Shown piece after piece: positions 27,204 to 36,298 of a stretch of 64,000 bases of DNA (positions within the stretch are counted from its first letter, which is position 1; the number at the start of each line of letters is the position of its first letter). The DNA is from DASQZT01 sp963728965 (GTDB taxonomy: Bacteria > Acidobacteriota > Terriglobia > Bryobacterales > Bryobacteraceae): the NCBI GenBank assembly GCA_963728965.1, contig CAVSMH010000007.1:62001-126000 (forward strand), given 5' to 3'. The position numbers were made by a program, and so were the translations under genes. The notes beneath the pieces were generated by a model. That model saw only the letters and a program-made list of their open reading frames with translations, had not been told where the DNA came from and ran no database searches.

Positions 27204-27521
27204 TTACAAACCCAGAATGCTGGAGACCGGCCGGAAACCCAGGCCGCCCTTGCGGTTCTCTTTGGTGGGCACCTCTTGGGTGTCCGCCATTTCCTGATGG
27301 TAGATTCTCAACAGAATCGTTTCATCATAATCGATTGCCCGGGCGTATTGGCGAATATAACTGGTATTGTAGATTCCGCCAGGCAACTTGCCGAATTCCC
27401 CTCGCTCGATTGCTTCTAACGAGCGAACGCTGATTTTTGTGGACTCCGCAATCTGCGCCAAGGAAATGCCCCGGTTTCTGCGTATTGTGGAAAGCCCAAG
27501 GACGCTTGTTTCGTCTTTCAT
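27204..27521 (-). CDS. RodZ/HTH_25-type helix-turn-helix protein
   Basis: 105 residues. The N-terminal two thirds are a cro/RodZ-like HTH: GISLAQIAESTKISVRSLEA followed by LPGGIYNTSYIRQYARAI, the characteristic 'PGGVYVKGFLRSYA' region of HTH_25. There is no membrane helix or periplasmic domain as in RodZ. It may bind DNA or a cytoskeletal partner; function unknown. Divergent from the phosphodiesterase gene. Confidence 0.75.
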   Translation of the reverse strand: MKDETSVLGLSTIRRNRGISLAQIAESTKISVRSLEAIERGEFGKLPGGIYNTSYIRQYARAIDYDETILLRIYHQEMADTQEVPTKENRKGGLGFRPVSSILGL

Positions 27522-27629
27522 CTAGTACCACCCGTGATTGGGCCGGGGGGTAGCCCATTTATGAATCCGAACTGCCGTATTAAAAAACACACTATAACAC
27601 GACTTCCGCCTCTGATAAACTCTTCTTTC

Positions 27630-29102
27630 GTGGGCATTTCCCGTCGTCAGTTCGGTGCCATCCTGGGCGGTGGCATGGCCAGTCGTCTGCTGGCTCTGCC
27701 GTCACGCCCTAAGTTGTTGGTACTGGTACTATTAGAACAATTAAGGGGAGATTCCCTGATTGCGGCCCTGCCGCAGTGCTCGGCGGGAGGATTTCGTCGG
27801 CTACTCGAAAAAGGTGCGTTTTTTCGCGATTGCCGCCACCTCGCAAGCACTTTTCCCGCTTCGACGATCACCACCCTGGCCACCGGAACATGGCCCGCGG
27901 AACACGGAATCGTGGCCGGGGCGTGGTACGACCGCGATTCCGGCAAGGCGGTACCCGCTTCGGTTGAGGCTCTGTTGGCTAGTACGCTTGCGGCAGAAGT
28001 GGCGGAGAGCGAGCAGACGCGGGTCTTTGTGGTCTCGCTCGACTCACAGCAGGGCAGCCTCTTCGCGGGCACCGCGGCCGCGAAGCGATATTGGGTCGAC
28101 AACAGCGGCGAGTTCGCCACGCTGGGCGAGCCGCCCGACTGGCTTGCGACGTACAATGCCGACCATCCGCTCGACAGCCTTCACGATGCCAAATGGCAGG
28201 CGCTGGGCACCAAGGCCGATGCCCCCGCCCTGCGTGTTCTGAACTATTCGCCCGACCGGCTGCCTGAGTTTGTCTCCTTGTACCGTTCGTCGTATTTCGC
28301 TCAGAAAGCCCAGTTTGAATTCGCCGGCGAACTCATCACGCGGGAGCGCCTGGGCCAGGACACAAGCCTGGATGTTCTGTGTCTGCTGCTGGGGTCTTCC
28401 GAACTGTTGGGCTACGAAACCGGCGCCGATTCGCCGCTCATGGAGCAGATGGTTCTGCAGGCCGACCGGCAGATGGAAGTTCTGTTGAACCAACTCGGCA
28501 AAGTTCCGGGAGAGAACGGCTTTACGCTGGTCTTTGCCGGTGCGCACGGCGTGCCGCCCACGCCTTCGGCCGAGGCGCGGCGCCGCATGGTAGTCGGCGG
28601 CGAGGGCCTGGCGGAGACGGTGGAGCGCGCACTGGCTGCCACCGGCAACGGACATGTGGAGAAGTACCTATATCCCTTCCTGTACCTCGACACCAGGGGG
28701 TTCCGCGACCCGGAGCCGCTGCGTATGGCGGCGGGGCGCGCGGCGATGCAGCATCCGGCGGTGGCGGGCTTTTACACCGTCGGCGGCGGCTGCTCCACGC
28801 GCGACGAATGGGAGCGGCGCTATCGCAACAGTTTTCATGTGACCCGATCGGGCGACGTGATGCTGTCGTATCGTCCCGGCTACGTCGAGGACTATGGCAA
28901 CGGAAGGGGCATTTCCTACGGCTCGCTATACAACTACGACGTATGCGTGCCGCTGTGTTTTTACGGTCCTCAATTCCGCGCGATTACGGTCGAAGACCAG
29001 GTGCATTCGGTGGACATCGCGGCCACCCTGGCACGGGTCATGGATGTCCCGACGCCATCCTCTTCGGTGGGCCGCGTACTGAACGAGGCGCTCGTGCGAT
29101 GA
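27630..29102 (+). CDS. Alkaline phosphatase/phosphodiesterase superfamily protein
   Basis: About 490 residues from the GTG at 27630, which begins a Tat-like signal (ISRRQFGAILGGGMASRL); an ATG at 27561 also is open. The core motifs of type I nucleotide pyrophosphatases are present in altered form: STFPASTITTLATGTWPAEH carries the nucleophile region, VFAGAHG a metal histidine. The first metal Asp (usually vDglR.D) appears as LLEQLRGD. So the fold is clear, full activity less so. It overlaps pyrD (ATGA), an odd pairing. Confidence 0.75.
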   Translation: MGISRRQFGAILGGGMASRLLALPSRPKLLVLVLLEQLRGDSLIAALPQCSAGGFRRLLEKGAFFRDCRHLASTFPASTITTLATGTWPAEHGIVAGAWYDRDSGKAVPASVEALLASTLAAEVAESEQTRVFVVSLDSQQGSLFAGTAAAKRYWVDNSGEFATLGEPPDWLATYNADHPLDSLHDAKWQALGTKADAPALRVLNYSPDRLPEFVSLYRSSYFAQKAQFEFAGELITRERLGQDTSLDVLCLLLGSSELLGYETGADSPLMEQMVLQADRQMEVLLNQLGKVPGENGFTLVFAGAHGVPPTPSAEARRRMVVGGEGLAETVERALAATGNGHVEKYLYPFLYLDTRGFRDPEPLRMAAGRAAMQHPAVAGFYTVGGGCSTRDEWERRYRNSFHVTRSGDVMLSYRPGYVEDYGNGRGISYGSLYNYDVCVPLCFYGPQFRAITVEDQVHSVDIAATLARVMDVPTPSSSVGRVLNEALVR

Positions 29103-30019
29103 GCGGTGAGCCGTCGCTGGCCACCACCTTGTGCGGCATTTCGCTGCGCAATCCCGTGCTGGCGGCGTCGGGCACGTTTGGCTACGGGCTGGAATTCGAA
29201 AAGCTGGTAGACCTCAGCGCGCTCGGCGGCCTGGTCGTGAAGGGGCTCTCGCGCGAGCCCATCGAAGGCAATCCCGCACCCCGTCTATGGGAAACCGAGG
29301 CCGGCATGCTCAATTCCGTCGGGCTTCAGAATGTCGGAGTGCGCGCTTTCGTGGAGAAGAAACTGCCAGCGCTGGCGCGGCTGAAGACGGCGGTATTCGC
29401 CAACGTGTTCGGCTACCAGACCGGGGACTATGTCGAAGTGGTGCGTGTGCTGGAGGACCATCCCGGGCTGGCGGGTTACGAACTGAATGTGTCCTGTCCC
29501 AACACAGCGCACGGCGGCATCTACTTTTCGTCGGATCCGGGGTTACTGGGCGGCGTTGTGGACGCAGTGAAGCGCGTGGCGCGGCGTCCGGTGGTGGTCA
29601 AGCTGTCCCCCAATGTGGCGGCCATCGAGCCCCTCGCGCGCGCCGCCGAATCGTCGGGAGCCGACGCCCTGTCGCTGGTGAACACGTTCGTGGCGCTGGC
29701 CATCGATGCCCGCACCCGTCGTCCGCGACTGGGCGCGGGAATGGGCGGGCTCTCGGGCCCCGCGATCAAGCCCATCGCGCTGCGGCTCGTATTCCAGGCG
29801 GCCCGTGCGGTGCGGATTCCCGTGGTGGGGCTGGGCGGGATTGCGACCGGCGAGGACGCCGCGGAATTCCTGATTGCCGGCGCCACGGCGGTCGAGGTGG
29901 GAACGGCGACATTCTGGGATCCGCGCTCGCCGCTGCGCATTGCCCGAGAACTGCACGAGTTTTTGAAAGGCGAGAAGATCGCGAACGTTTCCGAGCTGAC
30001 CGGCTCGCTGAAGCTCTGA
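29099..30019 (+). CDS. pyrD: Dihydroorotate dehydrogenase, class 1B catalytic subunit
   Basis: 306 residues from the ATG at 29099 overlapping the upstream stop. FMN barrel with VLAASGTFGYGLEFEK, the catalytic cysteine in ELNVSCPNTAHGG, KLSPNV and GLGGIATGEDA. It oxidises dihydroorotate to orotate in pyrimidine synthesis. Class 1B enzymes work with an iron-sulphur PyrK subunit; none is adjacent. The class call rests on motif style. Confidence 0.92.
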   Translation: MSGEPSLATTLCGISLRNPVLAASGTFGYGLEFEKLVDLSALGGLVVKGLSREPIEGNPAPRLWETEAGMLNSVGLQNVGVRAFVEKKLPALARLKTAVFANVFGYQTGDYVEVVRVLEDHPGLAGYELNVSCPNTAHGGIYFSSDPGLLGGVVDAVKRVARRPVVVKLSPNVAAIEPLARAAESSGADALSLVNTFVALAIDARTRRPRLGAGMGGLSGPAIKPIALRLVFQAARAVRIPVVGLGGIATGEDAAEFLIAGATAVEVGTATFWDPRSPLRIARELHEFLKGEKIANVSELTGSLKL

Positions 30020-30226
30020 CTACTTCTTCTCTTCCAGCATCGCGCGCAGGTTGGCGATCTCGCGCTTGAGTTTCTTCTCGCGGCCGACCATCATCAGCAC
30101 GTACACGATCATGATCAGCCAGGCGGCCATCAGGCCGTAGCTCAGGAATTGATAATCGTGCTGCAGGCGCAGGGCCTCGCGCTGCAGGTCATCGGCGGTA
30201 ACTTGGGCAAGCAGCATCAGGTGCAT
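30020..30226 (-). CDS. ccmD: CcmD-like small membrane protein of cytochrome c maturation
   Basis: 68 residues: one membrane helix (FLSYGLMAAWLIMIVYVLMMV) followed by a basic, coiled-coil-like tail (REKKLKREIANLRAMLEEKK). This and its place right after ccmC fit CcmD, which helps release haem-loaded CcmE from the CcmABC transporter. It is the last gene of the operon and is convergent with pyrD, touching it directly. Confidence 0.78.
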   Translation of the reverse strand: MHLMLLAQVTADDLQREALRLQHDYQFLSYGLMAAWLIMIVYVLMMVGREKKLKREIANLRAMLEEKK

Positions 30227-30235
30227 AGAGCTTCC

Positions 30236-30910
30236 TTAGATGGCATGCGCCTCGCGGCGCAGCGAATCGATCTCCCTCTGGCCTTGCTCCTGGCTATAGC
30301 GGACGGACACCATGACCGCACCCAACAGGGCCATCGCCAGCACGTTCCAGAGCCAGTGAATGGTCCAGTCGTGCGGGAAGCTGCCGCCGGCCCAGAATAC
30401 GGGCGCAGGGTGCTGGGTGCGCCACCACTTGATGGAGAAAATCACGATGGGCACGTCGATGAAGGCGAAGATCGAGAAGATCGCGGCGAAGGTGGCGCGC
30501 TGCGTCGGCTCTTCCACTGCCTTCCGCAGCATCAGGTACCCGGCATACAGGAGCCAGCAGACCAGCGCCGAAGTCAGCCTCGCATCCCACGCCCACCAGA
30601 TACCCCAAATCTGGCGACCCCAGATCGACCCGGTCACCAGGTTGCCGGCCAGAAAGGCGAGGCCGACTTCGGTCACCGATACCGCCAGCGCGTCGTATTT
30701 GAAGTTCCGAGTGATGAGGAACATGACGCTGCCCACCAGGGCGATAAAGGAGCAGAACATGGCGGTGAAGGCCATCGGCACGTGGAAAAAGATGATCTTG
30801 AAGACCACGCCTTGCCGGGTTTCCTCGGGCAGGTCCACGATGGTGTAAATGTTCCAGAGCAAAATGACCAGAGCGATGGCGCCCAGGCCGTAAACGATCT
30901 TCTCACGCAT
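30236..30910 (-). CDS. ccmC: Haem-handling protein CcmC
   Basis: 224 residues, six membrane helices. The WWD haem-handling motif appears as IWGIWWAWDARLTS, with flanking histidines (IFFHVPMAFTA, HDWTIHWLW) that ligate haem. CcmC attaches haem to CcmE on the outer face of the membrane. It sits 19 bases after ccmB. Confidence 0.92.
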   Translation of the reverse strand: MREKIVYGLGAIALVILLWNIYTIVDLPEETRQGVVFKIIFFHVPMAFTAMFCSFIALVGSVMFLITRNFKYDALAVSVTEVGLAFLAGNLVTGSIWGRQIWGIWWAWDARLTSALVCWLLYAGYLMLRKAVEEPTQRATFAAIFSIFAFIDVPIVIFSIKWWRTQHPAPVFWAGGSFPHDWTIHWLWNVLAMALLGAVMVSVRYSQEQGQREIDSLRREAHAI

Positions 30911-30929
30911 ATTTCACCTTCCTGCAATC

Positions 30930-31610
30930 CTATCCCACCAGAACGGTGTCCACCAGAATGAGCGAAGTAGCGGTATACATGACGTCGAACCCGATCAGCA
31001 TTTTGAGCCACGACATGTTTTCGGCGCCGATGGGCTCACCCAAGACCAAGCCTTTCGTCAGGATCATGGCGCCGAGCAGGGCCGGTATCAGAATCGGAAA
31101 CGTCAACATCGGCAGCATGACTTCGCGCAGTCGTATGTTGACGGTGAGCGCACTGAAGATGGTGCCGATCACGGTGAGGGCCCATCCGCCCAGGGCGATC
31201 ACCAGCATGAGCGGCCAGAACTGGGCGGTCAGGTGAACGCTGTTGAAGATGCTGAACACGGGCAGCGCGATCAGTTGCACGGCCAGCACCAGCACATAGT
31301 TCGCCAGGGCCTTGCCAAGGAACAGGGCCGCGCCCGGGACCGGCGCCGCGATCAGAGCGTCCAGGCAATCGTTGGGCAACTCGCGCGCAAAGCTGCGGTT
31401 CAGAATCAGCGTGGCGGCGAAGGCGAACACAATCCATAAGAGGCCTCCGGCCATGTCGCGCGTGGTTTCAGCGTCGGGATCGAAGGCAAAACTGAACAGC
31501 AACAGAATGACGATGGCGAACGCGAGCGAGGCATTGACCGCCTCCTTGGTGCGAAGCTCGGCGCGGAGATCTTTGACGGTGACGACCCATACCTGCCGGA
31601 TAAACGTCAT
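30930..31610 (-). CDS. ccmB: CcmB, membrane subunit of the haem-chaperone ABC transporter
   Basis: 226 residues with about six helices and the family's N-terminus (VTVKDLRAELRTKEAVNASL), RSFARELPNDCLDALIAAPV and MLPMLTFPILIPALLGAM. It partners CcmA to release holo-CcmE. Its ATG overlaps the ccmA stop by four bases. Confidence 0.92.
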   Translation of the reverse strand: MTFIRQVWVVTVKDLRAELRTKEAVNASLAFAIVILLLFSFAFDPDAETTRDMAGGLLWIVFAFAATLILNRSFARELPNDCLDALIAAPVPGAALFLGKALANYVLVLAVQLIALPVFSIFNSVHLTAQFWPLMLVIALGGWALTVIGTIFSALTVNIRLREVMLPMLTFPILIPALLGAMILTKGLVLGEPIGAENMSWLKMLIGFDVMYTATSLILVDTVLVG

Positions 31611-32308
31611 CCACCATCACCGTATCGCGCGTAGACATAGCCCGGATCGGCTACCATTTCCGGCGTGCACGGGCCGTGAAAGGCCACCTTCCCGCGGTTC
31701 AACAGCGCGACATGCGAGGCGAGCTCGAGGGCTTCGCGCAACTGGTGGGTGGACATCACAATGGTCTTGCCCGCTGCCAGGGCTTCGCGCAGCAGGCGTT
31801 GCAGCACCGCAATAGCACGGTCGTCGAGCGCCGTAAACGGCTCGTCCATCAGGAGCACCGAAGGTTGGTGCATGAAGGCGCGGGCCAAGGCCAGCCGCTG
31901 CCGCATGCCTCGGGAAAACTCGCGCACCAGGCCGTCGCGCACGCGTTCGAGCCCGGTCTGCGCCAGCCATTCCAGTGCCGCACGGCGGGGATCGGGCAGG
32001 CCATACAGCTGGGCGAACAGCCGAAGGTTCTCGTAGGCCGACAGTTCGTCATAGACCGAGATACCGTGTCCGATAAAGCCCATCCGGCGCCGCGCCGCGG
32101 TATCGCGCGGCGGCTTTCCGAAAATGCGGATCTGGCCGCGGCCCGGACGCGAAAACCCGGCGATGGTGCGCAGCAGCGTGGTTTTCCCGGCGCCGTTGCG
32201 CCCGATCAGCGCCAGGCAGGCCCCCGGTTCTGTTTCGAGGCTGATGTTTTTGAGGGCGGGGTAGTCGCCGTAGAACTTCCACACGCCGTCAACGGCGACC
32301 GCGCTCAT
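31607..32308 (-). CDS. ccmA: CcmA, ATPase of the haem-chaperone ABC transporter
   Basis: 233 residues: Walker A IGRNGAGKTTLL, signature EFSRGMRQRLALARA, Walker B SVLLMDEPFTALDD and the switch histidine in MSTHQL. As CcmA it powers CcmE release, not haem export. It overlaps the preceding gene by 20 bases. Confidence 0.92.
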   Translation of the reverse strand: MSAVAVDGVWKFYGDYPALKNISLETEPGACLALIGRNGAGKTTLLRTIAGFSRPGRGQIRIFGKPPRDTAARRRMGFIGHGISVYDELSAYENLRLFAQLYGLPDPRRAALEWLAQTGLERVRDGLVREFSRGMRQRLALARAFMHQPSVLLMDEPFTALDDRAIAVLQRLLREALAAGKTIVMSTHQLREALELASHVALLNRGKVAFHGPCTPEMVADPGYVYARYGDGG

Positions 32309-33305
32309 TCGACTCCTTCGGTTCGGCGCGGTACAGCATCACGAAGCCCAGGGCCAGGATGCCCAGGGCCAGCCCCAGGATCAGCGGCGCCTTGGAATTC
32401 ACGCGCGGCAGGATCTGCTCGATCTGGGGCCCGCTGTCCTGCCCGCCGGCATCGGCCGAGGCTGCCGGGGCCTCGGCCGCTTCGCCCGACAAGGAAATCT
32501 TGAATCGGTCGGAAGCAAGCCCGAAGATGTGGGCCTGGGTGCGCGGCTCCTGCCCGAGGTCGCTGAGGTTGTCACCCGTGAGGGTGATGCCATTGGGCAC
32601 GATCAGGTACGTGTTCTCGTCTTTGGTCGGGATCTTGCCGCTATAGGGCGCGCCGCGAACGTAGGGCAGGGTGTAGTTCACATCGAACCGCGTCTCACCG
32701 GGCTTGATGGGAAAATCCACCGAGAACACGTCCGGCTTGGAAGTCTTCAGCACCGGAGCGCCGATGGGCATTCCGCCGGGCGCCGTGGCATTCACCTGGG
32801 CCTTGCCCTCAGCGCCTTCCGGCAGGTAGAACCGCACGGTGCCGCGATCCGGATCGTTCCAGGCGGTGGTCCCCTCGTTGTTGAAGAGGAACGTTTCGCT
32901 CACCGTCATTTTCCCCCCGCCGGGCTCGAACAACAGCATGTGTTTGGAGACCTTGGCGGCGGGAGGCTGCTCTTTGGACGTGTTGTATACATCCAGGGTG
33001 ATGTTGCTGGTGGGAGACCCGGGCGGCAGCATATGGTTGTAGCTGACGCCTTCGTACACCGTGCGGATCAGGTGCGGTCCCTGAATGTTCTGATTGATGG
33101 TGAACTTGCCTTCCGCGTCCGATTTCGCCTGGTCGATGAGCTCGAGCCCGTTGCCGCCCAGCTTGTTCAGACCCACCGTGGCGCCGGGCTGGGGCTTGCC
33201 GGTGCTGCGGTTGACTACGGTTCCCGTGACCGCCCCCATCGCCGGCGCGCACAGCAGCAACGCGACGGTGAAAGAGTGGAGCAATGCTTCGCTCTGTCCC
33301 CTCAT
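32289..33305 (-). CDS. Exported carboxypeptidase-regulatory-like domain protein in the ccm operon
   Basis: About 338 residues from the ATG at 33303-33305, overlapping the upstream stop (ATGA). Signal peptide (LHSFTVALLLCAPAMGAVTG), a CarboxypepD_reg-like beta domain (GTVVNRSTGKPQPGATVGL), a further beta-rich region, then a C-terminal membrane helix (APLILGLALGILALGFVML). It overlaps ccmA by 20 bases, so it is an integral part of the operon. No known Ccm protein looks like this; a periplasmic helper of cytochrome assembly is an inference. Confidence 0.75.
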   Translation of the reverse strand: MRGQSEALLHSFTVALLLCAPAMGAVTGTVVNRSTGKPQPGATVGLNKLGGNGLELIDQAKSDAEGKFTINQNIQGPHLIRTVYEGVSYNHMLPPGSPTSNITLDVYNTSKEQPPAAKVSKHMLLFEPGGGKMTVSETFLFNNEGTTAWNDPDRGTVRFYLPEGAEGKAQVNATAPGGMPIGAPVLKTSKPDVFSVDFPIKPGETRFDVNYTLPYVRGAPYSGKIPTKDENTYLIVPNGITLTGDNLSDLGQEPRTQAHIFGLASDRFKISLSGEAAEAPAASADAGGQDSGPQIEQILPRVNSKAPLILGLALGILALGFVMLYRAEPKESNERGRR

Positions 33306-33772
33306 TTCGCCACCTTCATCGGCTTGCCGCATTCGCCGCAGAACTTAAGATCTTTTTCAAATGTCGCGCCGCAGGCGTCGCAGGTAAATCCGGCATTCGA
33401 TGGTGCCTTGGCCGCTACCTGCCGGGCCGCCGCGGAAGGCTTCGACGGCGGTGCCGCGGCTGCCTTTGAAGGGGGCGAGGCCCCATTCACGTTCACGCCC
33501 AGTTTCAGACGCAGCTTGTCGACTTCCGCCAGCACGTTCGCCAGCTCTTTTTGCAGGTCTTTCTTGGTGGTCTGGTAGTCTTCGTCGGAAAGCTTGCCGA
33601 CGCGATATTCGAACTGGAGGTCCCGCAGGTTTTCGTAAATGGCCGCTTTGCGCTCGTCGAGGTGGGCAAACGGAGATTCCACCTCCGGCTCGGGCAGGTC
33701 CTTCGGACGGATTCCGAGAATGAACGCGATTACGGCGATCGCGATGACACAGGTTATTGCAATGATCACCAA
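33302..33772 (-). CDS. CcmI-like membrane protein with C-terminal zinc ribbon
   Basis: 156 residues: N-terminal helix (IIAITCVIAIAVIAFILGI), a CcmI-type helical segment (LDERKAAIYENLRDLQFEYR, GKLSDEDYQTTKKDL), an Ala/Pro linker and a zinc ribbon (CDACGATFEKDLKFCGECG). In proteobacteria the CcmI N-domain links the CcmFH haem lyase; the TPR part is missing and is replaced by the ribbon. Residues 35-75 support the CcmI link, the ribbon is a lineage-specific addition. Confidence 0.75.
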   Translation of the reverse strand: MVIIAITCVIAIAVIAFILGIRPKDLPEPEVESPFAHLDERKAAIYENLRDLQFEYRVGKLSDEDYQTTKKDLQKELANVLAEVDKLRLKLGVNVNGASPPSKAAAAPPSKPSAAARQVAAKAPSNAGFTCDACGATFEKDLKFCGECGKPMKVAK

Positions 33773-33810
33773 TTCACCAAATACTCAGACGATTCACCCG
33801 GCGGGAAACT

Positions 33811-34296
33811 TCACTCCATGTTGGCCAGATCCCGCTCGATCTGGTCTTTGTACTTCGCCAACTCCGGGTCGTCCAGTTCCATGGGCCCGACTTCGGGCAG
33901 GGGCTTGGGTTTCCGATACTTCCTCACGAACATCCAGATCACTACCAGGCCGAAGCCCACCGAGGCGTAGGGCACGATCCAGCCCCAGGCGTTGGGAGGC
34001 GCCAGGTAGATGGCGGCGCCGTAATCGCGGACGAAGGCCTGAATGATCTGGTCGTCGGACATGCCGACGGACAGCATCTGCGCGATGCGTTCTTTAGCGG
34101 GTTTGGAAAAGTGGCATTCGAGCATGCTGCACGTGGCCACCGAATCTTTGCACCCGCATTGGCAGGCGAGCCGCGCCCCTACGCGCCGGACGTCCATGCT
34201 GGGCTTTTCGGACGCGGTTTGCGCGATGGCCGCAACTGCCAGGATTGCGGCCATCAGGCTGTTTCTTACCAGCGGACTATTTCTCAACCGTTGCAT
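33811..34296 (-). CDS. ccmH: CcmH-like thiol protein with CxCxC motif
   Basis: 161 residues: signal peptide (SLMAAILAVAAIAQTAS), a three-helix CcmH domain and a membrane helix (VPYASVGFGLVVIWMFV). The usual LRCxxC is replaced by LACQCGC with C45, C47 and C49, plus C56 and C61. MSDDQIIQAFVRDYGAAIYL matches the family's second half. The role is to reduce apocytochrome cysteines and dock with CcmF. It overlaps ccmF by 20 bases. Confidence 0.85.
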   Translation of the reverse strand: MQRLRNSPLVRNSLMAAILAVAAIAQTASEKPSMDVRRVGARLACQCGCKDSVATCSMLECHFSKPAKERIAQMLSVGMSDDQIIQAFVRDYGAAIYLAPPNAWGWIVPYASVGFGLVVIWMFVRKYRKPKPLPEVGPMELDDPELAKYKDQIERDLANME

Positions 34297-36289
34297 GTTT
34301 CCTGGTTACACCCACCACCTGGGTGCGAGCGTACTGCATCTTGATCTTACTCGGCACCATGCAGATCAGCGTGCCGCCGATCAGCACGAGGCCACCTATC
34401 CATATCCATGTTACCAGCGGAAAAACGTAAGCCTGAATGACGGCGCGCTGGTTGTCGTCCGACATGCCCCCGAAGTTCAAGTAGAGATCCTCGTTGAGCC
34501 GCGGACGGAGGCCGATCTCCGACGTGCCCTGTTTGCTCGCTTTGTAAAAGCGCTTTTCGGGCTCGAGCTTGCCCAGGTAGGCGCCGTTCTTGTAGATCTG
34601 GATGACGGCGTGATTCCACGCGTAGTTCTCCGTTTCGCCCTCGCGCAAGTCGGACATTTTCAAATCGTAGTGCCCGATGCGGAAGGTATCGCCGATGTTC
34701 ATTTCTTTCACGTCGCTGATCTTGAATGCGGCTCCCGTGAACCCGATGAACATCAGCACGATCCCCATATGCACCAGGTAGCCGCCGTAGCGCCGCGTGT
34801 TGCGGTGGGTCAACTCTACCATTGCGCGTAGCAGGTTGGTGTGGTTCTTGGCAGCGATGGAGCGGCCGCCCTTGAAAAACTCGAGCATCACCGTCAGCCC
34901 CACGAACAGGCAGAAGCCGAACGAGATCAGGGCGTAGAAATGGCGGACGCCGGCGGCGATCAGGGCGCCCACCAGCACCACTGCCGCGATTCCCGGGTAC
35001 ATGAAGTTGCGGCGCAGGCTTTCTACGGACGTTCGCCGCCATGAGAACAGCGGACCCACACCCGTAAGGAACAGCAGGAACAGTCCGATCGGCACCATCA
35101 GGCGGTTGAACCATTCCGCGTCCAGAGAGATCTTGTCGCCGGTCACGGCTTCCGAGATAACCGGGAACAGCGTCCCCCAAAGCACAGCGAAGCAACTGGC
35201 CAGCAAAATGAGGTTATTAAACAGGAAGCTCGACTCGCGCGAAACTACGCTTTCCAATTGCGACTCGCTCTTGAGGTAGTCGAGCCGGTCCAGGATCAGG
35301 TAAATCGTGGCGGCGATTCCCAGCACCAGGAAGCTGACGAAGTACTTGCCAATTTCGGAGCGGGCGAACGCGTGCACCGATTGCACGACGCCGGAGCGCG
35401 TCAGGAAAGTACCGAGAATACAGAGGAAGAAGGTAGAAGAAACCAGCACGATGTTCCAGACCTTCATCATGCCCTTCTTCTCCTGCATCATCACCGAGTG
35501 CAGAAAGGCAGTGCCGCTTAGCCAGGGGAGCAGGGAAGCGTTCTCCACCGGATCCCACGCCCAGTAGCCGCCCCAGCCGAGCACATGGTAGGCCCAGGCA
35601 GCCCCCAGCATGATACCGGTGCTCTGGAACAGCCAGGTGACCAGCGTCCAGCGTCGGGTGGTGTGGATCCAGCCATCGCCGGGCTGCCGGGTGATGAGCG
35701 AACCGATAGCGAACGCGAAGGGCACGGCGAAGCCGACGTAGCCCAGGTACAGCATGGGCGGATGGATTGCCATAGCCGGATATTGCAGGAGCGGGTTGAG
35801 CCCGTTGCCATCCGGCAGCGACACGATGAGCTTGTCGGTCGCCAGCATCTTGAACGGGTTGGCGACGAAGTTGTTCACCAGCAGGAAAAAGACCTGCACC
35901 CCGCTGAGCACCGCCAGAACCCAGGGCATCATGTCGCGGTGTTTGCGGCGGTTGGTGAAGGTGACGACCGCGGCGTAGCAGGAAAGCAGCCAGCTCCAGA
36001 AAAGCAGCGATCCTTCCTGGCCGCCCCACCATGCCGCGAATTTGTACAGCACGGGCTGGGTGCGGTTGCTATGCTCCGCCACGTAGGAAAAGCGGAAGTC
36101 GCTGGTCAGCAAGGCGTAGACCAGCACGACCGCGGCCGTGGTAATCAGCGCCCAGACGGAATAAACCGCTCGCGCTCCGCTGACGGTGAGGAAAGGCTTC
36201 TTCTTGAGGCGGCCGACTACCGACGCGGTGACGGCATAGATCGCCGCCGCGAAGGCCAGCAGGATGGCCAGCGAACCCAGATTCTCCAT
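34277..36289 (-). CDS. ccmF: CcmF, cytochrome c haem lyase
   Basis: 670 residues with about 15 helices. The WWD motif is GGYWAWDPVENASLLPWL, with histidines in the surrounding loops (HPPMLYLGYVG, AYHVLGWGG, YLVHMGIVLMFIGFTG). CcmF ligates haem to CXXCH motifs. Its presence together with CcmABCDEH makes System I complete apart from CcmG. Confidence 0.95.
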   Translation of the reverse strand: MENLGSLAILLAFAAAIYAVTASVVGRLKKKPFLTVSGARAVYSVWALITTAAVVLVYALLTSDFRFSYVAEHSNRTQPVLYKFAAWWGGQEGSLLFWSWLLSCYAAVVTFTNRRKHRDMMPWVLAVLSGVQVFFLLVNNFVANPFKMLATDKLIVSLPDGNGLNPLLQYPAMAIHPPMLYLGYVGFAVPFAFAIGSLITRQPGDGWIHTTRRWTLVTWLFQSTGIMLGAAWAYHVLGWGGYWAWDPVENASLLPWLSGTAFLHSVMMQEKKGMMKVWNIVLVSSTFFLCILGTFLTRSGVVQSVHAFARSEIGKYFVSFLVLGIAATIYLILDRLDYLKSESQLESVVSRESSFLFNNLILLASCFAVLWGTLFPVISEAVTGDKISLDAEWFNRLMVPIGLFLLFLTGVGPLFSWRRTSVESLRRNFMYPGIAAVVLVGALIAAGVRHFYALISFGFCLFVGLTVMLEFFKGGRSIAAKNHTNLLRAMVELTHRNTRRYGGYLVHMGIVLMFIGFTGAAFKISDVKEMNIGDTFRIGHYDLKMSDLREGETENYAWNHAVIQIYKNGAYLGKLEPEKRFYKASKQGTSEIGLRPRLNEDLYLNFGGMSDDNQRAVIQAYVFPLVTWIWIGGLVLIGGTLICMVPSKIKMQYARTQVVGVTRKHATVEK

Positions 36290-36298
36290 GTTTCCCCT

